Both the position numbers and the translations under genes were made by a program. 64,000 nt of DNA from Nocardia sp. NBC_00403. Lineage in GTDB: Bacteria; Actinomycetota; Actinomycetes; Mycobacteriales; Mycobacteriaceae. Position 1 is the stretch's first letter. Each line of letters opens with the position of its first letter. The stretch lies in the NCBI RefSeq assembly GCF_036046055.1, contig NZ_CP107939.1, positions 1,054,001 through 1,118,000 on the forward strand, given 5' to 3'. The notes beneath the pieces are model-generated. The model was not told where the DNA came from. It searched no databases and was given only the letters and a program-made list of their open reading frames with translations. Positions 1 to 8,933 of the stretch are shown here, one piece after another.

Positions 1-188
1 CCGACTTCCAGCCCGAGCACCGTCACCGGATTGCCCTCGTACATACCCGCGATGTTCTCGAAGTCCGCGGTGATGTGCATTTGGTTGCCGAAGGCGTTGT
101 TCACCGAGCTCGGCAGAATCGAGCAGCTGCCGACCGCGAGCGCCGCGGCGCTGATCGCGACGGTCTTGGCGATGGTCCTGAGGTTCAT
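1..188 (-). CDS. Mce-family lipoprotein, N-terminal part only (fourth mce gene)
   Basis: Only the first 62 or so codons are in the window; the gene continues past the left edge. The protein opens with a short basic n-region, a hydrophobic stretch and a lipobox-like AVGSC, so it is predicted to be a lipoprotein anchored at Cys20. It then enters the beta-rich Mce/MlaD domain (ITADFENIAGMYEGNPV, VLGLEVG). Mce proteins form a periplasm-spanning substrate tunnel fed to the YrbE permeases. The ATG overlaps the stop of the preceding mceC-like gene (ATGA), so the two are translationally coupled. In M. tuberculosis operons the lipoprotein is usually the fifth Mce (MceE); here it is fourth, so it may be MceD-like or MceE-like. 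Confidence 0.85.
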   Translation of the reverse strand, partial: MNLRTIAKTVAISAAALAVGSCSILPSSVNNAFGNQMHITADFENIAGMYEGNPVTVLGLEV

Positions 189-1183
189 CCCTGGCATCCC
201 TCGATCATGTGGGCGAAGCACAACCAGTTATCGGGGAACACCCACGGCAGACCGACCTCACCGTAGGGACCGTTACCGAACGCATTGTTGAACTGGCGCA
301 CCGACACCGGCATGATCTGCAGCAGCCTGTCGAGATTGTCCTTGTTCTTCTGCAGACCCTCTGCCATGGTGTTCAGCTGCGTGATGGTCGGGCCGAGCTG
401 GTTGTTGTTCGCAGCGCCGATCTCCTGCAACTGCCTACTGAGCGTCGACACATTGTCCAGCAGCTGGCGCAGCAGGCCCTGGCGCTCCATCACCCGGTTC
501 GCGATGGCCTCGCCCTGGGTGATCACCAACAGCACACTGTTGCGGTTGTCGCCGAGAATCTGGGTGACCCGATTGAGATCCTTGAGCAGACCGTCGACCT
601 CGCCCTTGCGCGCGTCCATCACCTTGGCCAGCACGCCGATGCTGTCCAGCGCCTGCGCCGTGAGCTGCGGTGAATCGCCCATCTGCTTGTTGATCATGTC
701 CAGCGAGGTAGCCAGCTTCTTGGTGTCGAGCGCCTCGAACTTCGGGGTGCCGATCTCGACCACATCGGCGAGGTTGTAGGGAACCGCGGTGTTGGACAAC
801 GGAATCCGATTGCCCTTCAGACCCGAACCGTCACCCGGCTCCAGATCCACGTACCTGGCGCCCAGCAGCGTTGCCATCTTGATAGAGGCCTTGGCGTCCG
901 GTCCGAGCTCGATGTCGTCATTGACGCTCAGGGAGAGCAGAATGTGTCCGCCCTCGAGCTTCGCATCCACAACCCGGCCACTCGGGACGCCGGCCACGTT
1001 GACCTTGTCGCCGACCTTGACCCCTGCGGTCTGGGCGAATTCGGCCTTCACCGTCTGCTCGCCGACACCGATCAGCTTGTAGGCGCTCGAGCCGATCAGC
1101 AGCCCGAGAACGAGCACCGCGCCGACGACGCCGAGCCAGAAGTTCCGGTTGTTGTCGAACCTGGATCTGATCTTGGTCATCAT
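185..1183 (-). CDS. Mce-family protein, MceC-like
   Basis: 332-residue Mce protein of the lipid/sterol importer. An N-terminal membrane anchor (about residues 12-32, WLGVVGAVLVLGLLIGSSAY) precedes the Mce domain (AEFAQTAGVKVGDKVNVAGV, then ATLLGARYVDLEPG). A long helical segment rich in Leu/Gln follows, of the kind that forms the needle of Mce hexamers. The C-terminus carries two Cys in the tail WLCFAHMIEGCQG. The ATG at 1183 gives an ATGA overlap with the stop of mceB; an in-frame ATG lies one codon later. It sits third in the mce set of the operon, so the C designation rests on position and style. Confidence 0.88.
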   Translation of the reverse strand: MMTKIRSRFDNNRNFWLGVVGAVLVLGLLIGSSAYKLIGVGEQTVKAEFAQTAGVKVGDKVNVAGVPSGRVVDAKLEGGHILLSLSVNDDIELGPDAKASIKMATLLGARYVDLEPGDGSGLKGNRIPLSNTAVPYNLADVVEIGTPKFEALDTKKLATSLDMINKQMGDSPQLTAQALDSIGVLAKVMDARKGEVDGLLKDLNRVTQILGDNRNSVLLVITQGEAIANRVMERQGLLRQLLDNVSTLSRQLQEIGAANNNQLGPTITQLNTMAEGLQKNKDNLDRLLQIMPVSVRQFNNAFGNGPYGEVGLPWVFPDNWLCFAHMIEGCQG

Positions 1184-2208
1184 GGGCGGCACACCGCCGA
1201 CTGTCCGTTGCCGCCGATCTGGGTGAGCAGACCGCGCGGGAGCAGGATGCCGTACAGCGAGACATCCAGTTTGCACATGTAGGCGTTCGCGTAGGCGCCG
1301 TCCTGGGTGGCCTTGCCGAGGTTCGAGAGCATCCCGGGCAGGTCGATGGCCGCCTGGTCGAGCCTGGCGCCATTGGCGATCAGCAGCGTCAGCGCGGCGC
1401 TCGTCGAGTCCTGCGCCGTCTTCATCTTCGGCTGCACCAGTCCGATCATGTCGACCAGGGAGCTGGTCGCATCCGCGATCTGCACAGTGGATTGCTGCAG
1501 GGACTGTCCCTGGTCGTACAGACCGCCGATCAGTGACCGGGTCTGGGTTACCAAGGTCTCCAATTCATCACCTCGCTTGGCCAACCCCTGCATCACGCCG
1601 CTGAGGTTGGTGATCACATCGCTGAGAATTGCGTCCCGGCGCTGGAAATCCGTGGCCAGGGTCGCGGCTTGAGTGATGAACGCGCTCAACGAAACACCGT
1701 CACCCTGCAATGCCTGGATGAAGGTCTCCGACAGCCTGTTCACCTGCTCGGGCTGCAATACCTGGAACAGCGGCTGGAATCCGTTGAGCAGCGCCGAAAC
1801 GTCGAAGGACGGCTCGGTGCGTTCCAGCGGAATGCTCGCGTTGTTCTTCAGTGCGGCCGGGCTCGCCGATTTGCCCGGCGCCAGCGCGATATACCGTTGG
1901 CCGATCAGGTTCTGGTAGCGGACAAGGGCTTTCGTGTCGTCGTACACCGTCTGGTTGCGCTGCACGATGAACGTCACCTTGGCGTCGTTCTTCCGGTCGA
2001 GTTCGATCTTCTCGACCTTGCCGACCCGCACGCCTGCCATGCGAACGTCGTCGCCCTCACGCAGTCCGAGCACATCGGTGAATGTGGCTGTGTAACTGTT
2101 GGTGTCACCGTCGACGACGCGCGCGAGGGTGTTCCAGATGACCACGGTCACCAGGATCGACACCAACGCGAACAGACCGAATCCGATCAGGGGTTTGCGA
2201 ACGCTCAC
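1180..2208 (-). CDS. Mce-family protein, MceB-like
   Basis: 342-residue Mce protein with a single N-terminal transmembrane anchor (residues about 7-27) and a typical Mce domain: YTATFTDVLGLREGDDVRMA, then GQRYIALAPG. A coiled, Gln/Leu-rich helical region follows, and the tail ends in a Cys-containing segment (SAVCRP). Known family members assemble into hetero-hexamers that pass hydrophobic substrates from the mycomembrane to YrbE permeases. The start is GTG at 2208, overlapping the stop of mceA as GTGA; the end overlaps mceC. The tight overlaps indicate one polycistronic message. Confidence 0.9.
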   Translation of the reverse strand: MSVRKPLIGFGLFALVSILVTVVIWNTLARVVDGDTNSYTATFTDVLGLREGDDVRMAGVRVGKVEKIELDRKNDAKVTFIVQRNQTVYDDTKALVRYQNLIGQRYIALAPGKSASPAALKNNASIPLERTEPSFDVSALLNGFQPLFQVLQPEQVNRLSETFIQALQGDGVSLSAFITQAATLATDFQRRDAILSDVITNLSGVMQGLAKRGDELETLVTQTRSLIGGLYDQGQSLQQSTVQIADATSSLVDMIGLVQPKMKTAQDSTSAALTLLIANGARLDQAAIDLPGMLSNLGKATQDGAYANAYMCKLDVSLYGILLPRGLLTQIGGNGQSAVCRP

Positions 2209-3719
2209 TTGCCCTCACCGCTCTCGGTGACCTGCAGGGTTCCCCCACGCAGCGCCGAACTCAGCAACAGATATTCGGCGGTCGTCGGACGCCGCCCGAG
2301 CAGCGCGGTGATCGCGGCATCTCCTTCGTACGCAATGGGACCGGCCGACGGGGTACTGGCCGGCCGCGCGGGTAGCCCCGGCGCCGGCTCGGCCGCCGGC
2401 GCGGGAGTGGGGGAGCCGCCGGGTGCGGGCGGGAACAGCTGGGGGAAAAGCCCTTCCAGCGGTGTGCCCGCGAACGGGCTCGAGGACCTCGGCGCGTTCG
2501 AGCCGGGCACACCGGCGGTGTCCGCGGTGCCACCCGGAGTGGTCACACCCGGGATGTCCGGCAGACCCGCGGGCAGCGGCAGCCTCGGCAGGCCGGCCGC
2601 CGAATCCAGCGCCCGCGGCCGCATCGACTCCGGCAGGTAGCCGGGGTCGGCGATCGCCGGTGCGGTGACGCAGCTCGGACCGGGCAGACTGCCGTAGCGA
2701 GGGCAGTCGTCCACGGTGTACGGCTTGTACGGGGTGAGCGTGACGCCTGCGTTCCACACCATCTGCCGCTGCGGGCCCCAATGGAAGGTCTGGCTCAGTT
2801 TGCGCAGCGAGGTGTTGAGGCTCTCGATCGCCTCCGGGATCGAGTTCGCATCGCCCGCGAGCGCACCGAACATGTCGCTGGTGCCCGCGGTCACCTGCTT
2901 GCCCACGTCACCGTTGCGCGCGAAGAGTGCGTTCACGGTGTCCACCGTGCCCGCGCCGTTGGAGATCAGCACGATCAGCGCGGTGCGCCGGTCGGCGATC
3001 GTCTGTGCGGTCTTCACCGAACTGCCGAGCACGTCGAGCAGCTCCGGCGCGGACTGGTTGAGCGCCTGGAACGAGTGGGAGAAATCGTCCAGCAGCACAC
3101 CGAGGTTCGGGATCGACTCGTCGACCGCGGTGAGCCAGCGATCCAGCCGTTCGACGGTGGAGCCGGGCATCCGGCCGCTGCCGTCGAGCGCCTGCGACAG
3201 CGTGCCGAGCACGCGGCCGAACTGGACCGGGTCGATCTTGTCGAGGATGGTGCGGACCGTGGTCAGCGTGTCCTGCAGCGCGATGGTGCCCTGGCTGCGG
3301 TCCTCTTCGATCTGCGAGCCATCGTGCAGGTACTGGTCGGCGGGTCCGTTGAAGACGAGCTCGACGGAGGTGACGGCGAACAGGTTGCTCGGCACAACTC
3401 GGGCGGTCACATTCGACGGGATGTCGTCGGCGAACTCCGGCTTCAGCTCGATCTGCACCTTCTGCTCTTCGCCCTTGGCGGCCACGTTGACGTTCTTGAC
3501 AGCCCCGACGAGCACGCCGCGGAACTTGACGTCGGCCTGACTCGGCAGTCCGTCGCCGGTGGTCGTCAGATTGGCGACCACATTCACCTTCGGCACGAAA
3601 TAGCCGCGGTAGCGGGCCATCAGGAAGCCCAGGAGCAGCGCGAAGACGACCAGACCGCAGACGCCTGCGATGAGCAACTGCCGCATGGTGGGTCCGCGCC
3701 CACTCGGATCGATGATCAT
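2205..3719 (-). CDS. Mce-family protein, MceA-like, with Pro-rich tail
   Basis: 504-residue Mce protein, the first mce gene after the yrbE pair. It has one N-terminal transmembrane helix (about residues 13-34), the Mce domain (VVANLTTTGDGLPSQADVKF, VPSNLFAVTSVELVFNGPAD) and a long helical section. The conserved C-terminal element YKPYTVDDCPRYG is familiar from MceA proteins. The last 130 residues are rich in Pro, Ala and Gly and probably disordered, which makes it longer than most MceA. The ATG at 3719 lies 6 bases after the yrbEB stop. The substrate (sterol, fatty acid or other lipid) cannot be read from the sequence. Confidence 0.9.
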   Translation of the reverse strand: MIIDPSGRGPTMRQLLIAGVCGLVVFALLLGFLMARYRGYFVPKVNVVANLTTTGDGLPSQADVKFRGVLVGAVKNVNVAAKGEEQKVQIELKPEFADDIPSNVTARVVPSNLFAVTSVELVFNGPADQYLHDGSQIEEDRSQGTIALQDTLTTVRTILDKIDPVQFGRVLGTLSQALDGSGRMPGSTVERLDRWLTAVDESIPNLGVLLDDFSHSFQALNQSAPELLDVLGSSVKTAQTIADRRTALIVLISNGAGTVDTVNALFARNGDVGKQVTAGTSDMFGALAGDANSIPEAIESLNTSLRKLSQTFHWGPQRQMVWNAGVTLTPYKPYTVDDCPRYGSLPGPSCVTAPAIADPGYLPESMRPRALDSAAGLPRLPLPAGLPDIPGVTTPGGTADTAGVPGSNAPRSSSPFAGTPLEGLFPQLFPPAPGGSPTPAPAAEPAPGLPARPASTPSAGPIAYEGDAAITALLGRRPTTAEYLLLSSALRGGTLQVTESGEGK

Positions 3720-3725
3720 CTCGCC

Positions 3726-4589
3726 CTACCCAGAAATCCGGATGCCGGGGTTGACGCCCCAGATCGCCAACGTCATGAACAGGTCCGCGAACACCACCAC
3801 GATGATGCACATCTTGATCGCCCGGCCCGCCGCGACACCCACACCTTCCGGTCCACCGGAGGCGAAGAAGCCGTAGTAGCACTGGATGAACGTGGTGATC
3901 GCGACGAACAGCATGGCCTTGGCCAGTGAGTAGAGCACGTCCGTCGGTATGAGGAACTGATAGAAGTAGTGCGCGTAGGTGCCGCTCGATGTGCCTCCGA
4001 TCAGCTGCACGGTCAGCGAGCACGAGATGTAGGCCATGGCGAGGCCGAGGCAGTAGAGCGGGACGATGGCGACCATCGCCGCGAACATGCGAGTGCTCAC
4101 CAGGTAGGGCAGCGGCTTGATGGCGATGGAGTCGAGCGCGTCGATCTCTTCGGAGATGCGCATCGCGCCCAGCTGCGCGGTGAATCGACAGCCTGCCTGG
4201 GCGGCAAATGCCAAGGCCGCCAACAGCGGTCCCAGTTCTCGGGTGGTGGCGAAGGCCGAGATGGCGCCGGTGATCGGGCTGAGGCCGAGCAGATTCAGCG
4301 AGGTGTAGCCCTGGATGCCGACCGTCATGCCGCCGAACGCGCTGAGGATCAGCACAACGCCGATGGTGCCGCCGCCGACGACCAGGCTGCCGTTGCCCCA
4401 GGTGACATCCGAGAGCAGCCGCCACACTTCCTTCGGATACTGCTTGAGCGCCGTAGGGATCGACGCGATCGACCGTAGGAAAAAGAACACCTGGTGCCCC
4501 AGGCGCGCGACCATATTTACCGGCCACTGCGCGGACTTCTTCAGTTGCTGAAGTGGCCGCAGCAGCGGCGGCACATAAGTTGATGACAC
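3726..4589 (-). CDS. YrbE/MlaE-type permease B of the mce operon
   Basis: 287-residue integral membrane permease of the MlaE family, about five to six transmembrane segments. Recognisable family stretches are ALAFAAQAGCRFTAQLGAMRISEEIDALDSI and the conserved FIQCYYGFFASGGPEGVGVAAG loop. With its partner YrbEA it should form the inner-membrane channel that receives lipid from the Mce tunnel, energised by an MceG/MlaF-type ATPase encoded elsewhere. The start is GTG at 4589, four bases downstream of the yrbEA stop. Confidence in family is high; no substrate is implied. Confidence 0.93.
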   Translation of the reverse strand: MSSTYVPPLLRPLQQLKKSAQWPVNMVARLGHQVFFFLRSIASIPTALKQYPKEVWRLLSDVTWGNGSLVVGGGTIGVVLILSAFGGMTVGIQGYTSLNLLGLSPITGAISAFATTRELGPLLAALAFAAQAGCRFTAQLGAMRISEEIDALDSIAIKPLPYLVSTRMFAAMVAIVPLYCLGLAMAYISCSLTVQLIGGTSSGTYAHYFYQFLIPTDVLYSLAKAMLFVAITTFIQCYYGFFASGGPEGVGVAAGRAIKMCIIVVVFADLFMTLAIWGVNPGIRISG

Positions 4590-4593
4590 CGGC

Positions 4594-5448
4594 TCAGACC
4601 ACCTGTGGAGGGAGAAGTACGTTGTAGATCTGGGTGATGATGAGGTTCACTCCGAACAACATGATCGCGGAGCTGACCACCGCGGAGTTCACCGAGTTCG
4701 CCACTCCGCCGGGGCCGCCACGGGTATTGAGCCCGGTATCGCAGGCGATGATGGCCGCGAGCAACCCGAAGATCAGCGATTTCACCAGTGCCACAAGGAG
4801 ATCGACGGTCACTGCGAACGAGGAGAAGGTGCCGACGTAAGAACCGGGCGTACCGTTCTGTGCGAAAATATTGAAAATGTAGCCGGTCAAGAATCCGACG
4901 AAAACAACGAAACCGCAGAGCAGCACACTGACCAACATGGCGGCACCGAGCCGAGGGGCGACCAGGCGGCGCAGCGGATCGACGCCCATCACCCGCATCG
5001 CGTCGATCTCCTCGCGGATGGTGCGCGAGCCGAGATCCGCGCAGATCGCCGAACCGACAGCGCCCGCGATCATCAGCGAGGTGACCAGCGGTGCGCCTTG
5101 CTGGATGATGCCGAGACCGTTGGCCGCGCCGATGAAGGAGGTCGCGCCGACCTGGCCGGCGACCGCGCCGACCTGAATGGAAACGATGACACCGATCGGG
5201 ATCGCGACCAACAGCGTCGGCGCCGCAGCGACGCTCGACATGAAAGCACACTGCTTGATGAACTCTTTGTAGGGAAAGCGGCGTCGGAATATCGCGATGA
5301 ACAGCTCGGCAACGGCGGCGAATCCCATCGTGATCTGCCTGCCGAAGGTCTCGAGTGACCGCTTCGGATGGTCTTGCCAGTAGCCTTTTACCCAATCAAC
5401 CGCATCACTCATCCGTGACTCCGACGGTGGACTCTCGGTCGACTGCAC
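4594..5448 (-). CDS. YrbE/MlaE-type permease A, first gene of the mce operon
   Basis: 284-residue MlaE-family permease with conserved stretches VGATSFIGAANGLGIIQQGAPLVTSL and ADLGSRTIREEIDAMRVMGVDPLRRL, the amphipathic EExDA-type coupling helix seen in this family. It pairs with YrbEB as the permease dimer of the Mce importer. The chosen GTG at 5448 is preceded by a GAGAGGGG ribosome-binding site at good spacing. An alternative ATG at 5412 (MSDAVDW) has a weaker GGAG and cannot be excluded. It is the promoter-proximal gene of the minus-strand operon; a KstR-type palindrome lies about 190 bases upstream. Confidence 0.92.
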   Translation of the reverse strand: MQSTESPPSESRMSDAVDWVKGYWQDHPKRSLETFGRQITMGFAAVAELFIAIFRRRFPYKEFIKQCAFMSSVAAAPTLLVAIPIGVIVSIQVGAVAGQVGATSFIGAANGLGIIQQGAPLVTSLMIAGAVGSAICADLGSRTIREEIDAMRVMGVDPLRRLVAPRLGAAMLVSVLLCGFVVFVGFLTGYIFNIFAQNGTPGSYVGTFSSFAVTVDLLVALVKSLIFGLLAAIIACDTGLNTRGGPGGVANSVNSAVVSSAIMLFGVNLIITQIYNVLLPPQVV

Positions 5449-5974
5449 TGACTAACCCCTCTCGACGCCGGTAACCAAACCCCGACGACTTGCTTTGCTT
5501 GACGCACCTTACTACGGAGTAGTGCAGAACACACCATCGTCATGTGATTGCAGTCATAGCCGCGTGTCACTGTTCGCGAAAAGCTATGAGACGCGGCACG
5601 GACGTTGGTACGGGGCCCAAAGTTAACCGTCCATCTTCTAGAACAAGTTACAGTTCACCTGCGCAGATCAGCGTCATGTTCAGTATCTCGACGCAATTAC
5701 GAGGAATATATTCATCGAAAATCGCATTTGTTTCGGAGCACCGGACATGACACAACGAACTTGTCGCCGAAACACAAACTCGATGCGCAAACAGTGTTAC
5801 TTATAGAAGACTGCTATTACGGTAGTAAGAGACGCTAGACCTGAAATGTCGAAAAATGAGGTGGCCACTGCACCACCCCCGGCCATGGCCAGTACATGAC
5901 GCGCCCGGGGCCGAATACTGACACGATGGGTGCGACAGATTGATATCGTGCGGATTTCCGACCTCTGGAGGGAC
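5449..5974. promoter_or_regulatory. Divergent intergenic region between mce operon and protease gene
   Basis: 526 bases, clearly more AT-rich than the flanking genes, separating the minus-strand mce operon from the plus-strand protease. No convincing coding sequence was seen. It holds a KstR-consensus palindrome at 5639-5652 (listed separately). A weak half-match to a CRP/GlxR site (TGTGATTGCAGTCATA) lies at 5543-5558, and a small inverted repeat ACTAC-GGA-GTAGT at 5511-5523. Both promoters should lie here, but no -35/-10 pair stands out clearly enough to place. Confidence 0.6.
5639..5652. promoter_or_regulatory. Candidate KstR operator
   Basis: TAGAACAAGTTACA fits every fixed position of TnnAACnnGTTnnA, the published motif of KstR, the TetR-family repressor of cholesterol genes in mycobacteria and rhodococci. 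It lies upstream of yrbEA, and mce4 operons are classic KstR targets. About one such match is expected by chance per 64 kb, but well under 0.01 in this 526-base gap. Confidence 0.4.
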
Positions 5975-6649
5975 ATGTTCAGCAAACTCGCCAAGGTGGC
6001 CAACGCCGCCTTCGCCGTAGCTCTTGGTGCGGCGCTGCTCGGGACGGGCGCAGGGGCAGCGGACGCGGCACCCGCCCCGCCGGTCGTGGGCGGTGGTTCG
6101 GGGATCATCATCGACAATCAGTTCGAATGCACAGTCACCACAGTGGGTTACGACGGCGGCGGTCGACTTGTCGGCCTCACCGCCGGACACTGCGGCGACC
6201 CGGGCGCTCAGGTGTACGCCGAGGCAGACCGCGGCGCAGGCCAGATCGGCCGGTTCGTCTACTCCAACCACGATCTCGACTACGCCATCATCGAGTTCCA
6301 GCCGGGCAAGATCACCCCGGTGAACCGCATCGGCAACGTGACCATCACCGGGATCGGCGGCCCGGCCCGGTTCCCGATGATCGTCTGCAAGGAAGGCCGG
6401 ACCACCGGCAACACCTGCGGGATCTCCTGGGGCGATGTCTTCGGGTCGAATATGGAGACCTGGTCGCAAATGTGTGTGGTGGAAGGCGATTCCGGCGCGC
6501 CGGTCGTCGTCGGCACCACGCTGGTCGGCATGGTGAACGCCTACCTCGCCATCGCCTGCTTCGGGCCCGAGGTCGGCACCAACATGAGCTCGATCATGGG
6601 TGACATCAACGCACGTGGCGACATCGGCGCGGGCTTCAACCCGATCTGA
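5975..6649 (+). CDS. Secreted chymotrypsin-fold (S1-type) serine protease
   Basis: 224 residues. A signal peptide with basic start and long Ala/Gly-rich core ends near GAADAAPAP. The mature part has a full chymotrypsin triad: His72 in TAGHCGD, Asp102 in DLDYAIIEF and Ser173 in EGDSGAPVV. Cysteine pairs flank the His and Ser motifs as in actinobacterial S1 proteases, and no propeptide of the streptogrisin type is visible. It is probably exported and may act on extracellular or cell-wall proteins. ATG 5975 is chosen because GGAGGG sits just upstream; a longer reading from 5930 would place extra charged residues ahead of the signal peptide. A strong terminator follows the gene. Confidence 0.88.
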   Translation: MFSKLAKVANAAFAVALGAALLGTGAGAADAAPAPPVVGGGSGIIIDNQFECTVTTVGYDGGGRLVGLTAGHCGDPGAQVYAEADRGAGQIGRFVYSNHDLDYAIIEFQPGKITPVNRIGNVTITGIGGPARFPMIVCKEGRTTGNTCGISWGDVFGSNMETWSQMCVVEGDSGAPVVVGTTLVGMVNAYLAIACFGPEVGTNMSSIMGDINARGDIGAGFNPI

Positions 6650-6667
6650 TCCAACGCTGTCGGAAAG

Positions 6668-6700
6668 AAATGAGCGGGCCCGTGCGGCCCGCTCATTTTT
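6668..6700. terminator. Bidirectional intrinsic terminator between protease and MFS exporter
   Basis: A 13 bp stem (6668-6680 with 6686-6698, loop CGTGC) followed by T residues on the plus strand and A residues before it, so it can work in both directions. It serves the protease gene from the left. It also overlaps the last codon and stop of the convergent exporter gene. Confidence 0.85.
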
Positions 6701-8222
6701 CGTTGACGGCCGCTTCGTGCACGGCGGGCGCCACCGCGGGACCCGACATTCCGCACTGCGGCATGCAGTCGACGTTGTCCAGCAACGGTGTATGGCGCGG
6801 CTGCCGCAACAGCAACGCGGCCAGCAGCGCGCCCGCCACCAGCAGGCCGACACAGATCCACATGGCGACACCGAACCCGCGATCGAATTCGACCGGGTCG
6901 CTCAGCGATCCGGAGATCCCGGCCAGCCCGGGCAGCGCGGCGACGGCGAGCAGCTGAGCGGTGCGGGCGACGGCATTGTTCACACCGGAGGCGATACCGG
7001 CCTCACTGGAGGGCACCGCACCGAGCACCGCACCGGTGAGCGGGGCGACGAGCACCGACAGGCCGAGGCCGAACAACAGCACGCCGGGCAGCACGTCGGT
7101 CACATAGGTGGTGTCCGGTCCGATGCGCAGCAACAGCACCAGCCCACCACCCGCGAGTAGCGGTCCGGCCGTCATCGGGATGCGTGGACCGTGTACCTGG
7201 GCCCATCGGCCCGCGGGCGCCGAGAGCACCAGCATGATCAGCGTGACGGGGACAGTGGCGACGCCCGACATCAATGGCGAGTATCCGGCCACCAGCTGCA
7301 ACTGCATGACCAGCAGGAAGAAGACGCCGCCGAGGGCGGCGTAGACCGCGAGCGTGACCAGATTCGCCGCGGTGAACACCCGCCCGCCGGAAGGGAACGG
7401 CCCGGAGGCGACGGCTTGCGCAGCACTCGCTTCCCGCGTCATCGACCCGGTGAACAGCGACGGCGGCACCAACGGATGATCACTACGCACTTCGATGACC
7501 ACGAACAGCGCAAGCAGCAGCAGGCCCGCGACAACGAGCAGCGGCATCTCGTCGATCAAACCGAAGGTCAGCGCGCCCAGCGCCAGCGCGACCACCACCG
7601 CTCCCGGAATATCCAGGCGCGCGGCGGCATTCGGATCGTGACTTTCCGGCACATGCCGCAGCGTGACCAGCACGACGACCAGTGCGAGCGGCACATTGAT
7701 GAAGAAGATGGACTGCCAGCCCGCCACGTCGATCAGCCAGCCACCGAGGAACGGGCCGAGCGCACCGGCGACGCCGCCGAACCCCGACCACAGCCCGATC
7801 GCCGCACCCTGGTCGCGCTGATCGATGGACGAGGAGATCAGCGCCAGGCTGCCCGGTGTCAGCATGGCGCCCGCCACACCCTGCAGGATGCGGGCGAAGA
7901 CCAGCATCTCGATGTTCACCGCGGCACCGCACAGCACCGAGGCGATGGCGAAACCGATGGTGCCCCAGACGAAGACCTTGCGGCGGCCGAGGCGATCACC
8001 GAGCGATCCGCCGAGCAGGATGAACGACGCGAGCGTGAGCGTGTAGCCGTTGAGCGTCCACTGCAGGCCGGCGACGTCGGTGTTCAACGACTCACCGATG
8101 CGCGGCAGCGCGATGTTGACGACGGTGGCATCGAGCGAGGCCACCGACGACCCGAGGATAGTGGCCAGCAGGATCCAGCGGCCCTTGGCCGAATGTAATC
8201 GGGGTAGCTCCAGGGTGCTCAC
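6693..8222 (-). CDS. MFS drug/metabolite exporter, DHA2 (EmrB/QacA) type
   Basis: 509-residue membrane protein with about 14 transmembrane helices, the DHA2 topology. Family motifs visible: motif A GGSLGDRLGRRKVFV between helices 2 and 3, the helix-1 element SLDATVVNIALP, and motif C-like GFGGVAGALGPFLGGWL in helix 5. These indicate a proton-driven exporter of lipophilic compounds. The cytoplasmic loop after helix 8 contains a Gly/Pro/Ala-rich stretch. The start is GTG at 8222 with a GGGTGG upstream. The gene stands alone, convergent with the protease; no regulator gene of the TetR or MarR type is adjacent, so the substrate is unknown. Confidence 0.9.
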   Translation of the reverse strand: MSTLELPRLHSAKGRWILLATILGSSVASLDATVVNIALPRIGESLNTDVAGLQWTLNGYTLTLASFILLGGSLGDRLGRRKVFVWGTIGFAIASVLCGAAVNIEMLVFARILQGVAGAMLTPGSLALISSSIDQRDQGAAIGLWSGFGGVAGALGPFLGGWLIDVAGWQSIFFINVPLALVVVLVTLRHVPESHDPNAAARLDIPGAVVVALALGALTFGLIDEMPLLVVAGLLLLALFVVIEVRSDHPLVPPSLFTGSMTREASAAQAVASGPFPSGGRVFTAANLVTLAVYAALGGVFFLLVMQLQLVAGYSPLMSGVATVPVTLIMLVLSAPAGRWAQVHGPRIPMTAGPLLAGGGLVLLLRIGPDTTYVTDVLPGVLLFGLGLSVLVAPLTGAVLGAVPSSEAGIASGVNNAVARTAQLLAVAALPGLAGISGSLSDPVEFDRGFGVAMWICVGLLVAGALLAALLLRQPRHTPLLDNVDCMPQCGMSGPAVAPAVHEAAVNEK

Positions 8223-8285
8223 CCACCCAACCTAGCCGCAGGGCCAGGAATCCGCCGGTGACCGCTGCTGGGGATACCTGCTGGT

Positions 8286-8933
8286 TCAGAGCTCCTGAAC
8301 GCAGACCACGAAATGCCTGACCGGGTAGGTGAATCCGGTGCCGCTGCTGCAGGCGCCCGCATCGTCGGCGTTCTGCTGGATGTTGGTCACCTTCACGCGC
8401 TGGGTGCCGCGCTCGGTGCAGTCGATGCGCTTGGGATCCTCGCCGCCGACATCCATACAGCCGCCGACGACCCAGTCGATATCGAGGCAGAGCGCGCCCT
8501 GCTCGATGCCGTTCAGAGTTTCCGCATAGTAGTTGTCGCGGTCGCTGATGCACTGGCTGTTGTTCGGAGCCTTGCCGACGACCTTGTAGTTCGATACCCG
8601 ACTGCCACAGGATGCCTTGGCGATGGTGGCGTCGGCCACCGTGCCGCCCAGGGTCACGCAGTCACCGACGTTGGCCTCGAAGTCGGTGCTGCCGCCGCGA
8701 TCCGCCGAAGTCGGCGTCGGCTTGCCCGAGGTGGGCCTGCCAGTGGTCGGCCTGCCCAACGAGGTCTTCGGAGTGCTTGTTGTCGATAGCGCATCGACCG
8801 TTCCATTGTTCATCGCAGGCTGTGCGGAGCCACTGATAGTGGAGCCACATCCCGCCACAAAGATCGCGGCAACAGCGGCAACCGCCGCGACGGCGGCGAC
8901 CGCGAGCCGCCCCGAGTGAAGTCGACCAGACAC
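8286..8933 (-). CDS. Lipoprotein, LppU-like
   Basis: 215 residues. The signal sequence is a near-perfect run of AVA repeats ending in the lipobox VAGC (Cys29), so it is a predicted lipoprotein. A Thr/Pro/Ser-rich linker follows (about residues 50-80). The C-terminal domain contains six cysteines spaced as in the actinobacterial LppU family: GDCVTLGG, KASCG, NNSQCISD, GALCLDIDW, GCMDV and IDCTERGTQRV. Function of the family is not established. The GTG at 8933 is backed by GGAGGA. The exporter gene lies downstream with a gap of 63 bases, so the two may be cotranscribed. Confidence 0.75.
   Translation of the reverse strand: MSGRLHSGRLAVAAVAAVAAVAAIFVAGCGSTISGSAQPAMNNGTVDALSTTSTPKTSLGRPTTGRPTSGKPTPTSADRGGSTDFEANVGDCVTLGGTVADATIAKASCGSRVSNYKVVGKAPNNSQCISDRDNYYAETLNGIEQGALCLDIDWVVGGCMDVGGEDPKRIDCTERGTQRVKVTNIQQNADDAGACSSGTGFTYPVRHFVVCVQEL

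Noticed and set aside
2781..3929. 382-codon open frame antisense to the mceA-like gene
   Set aside because: It mirrors a well-supported Mce gene and has no recognisable domain or start signal.
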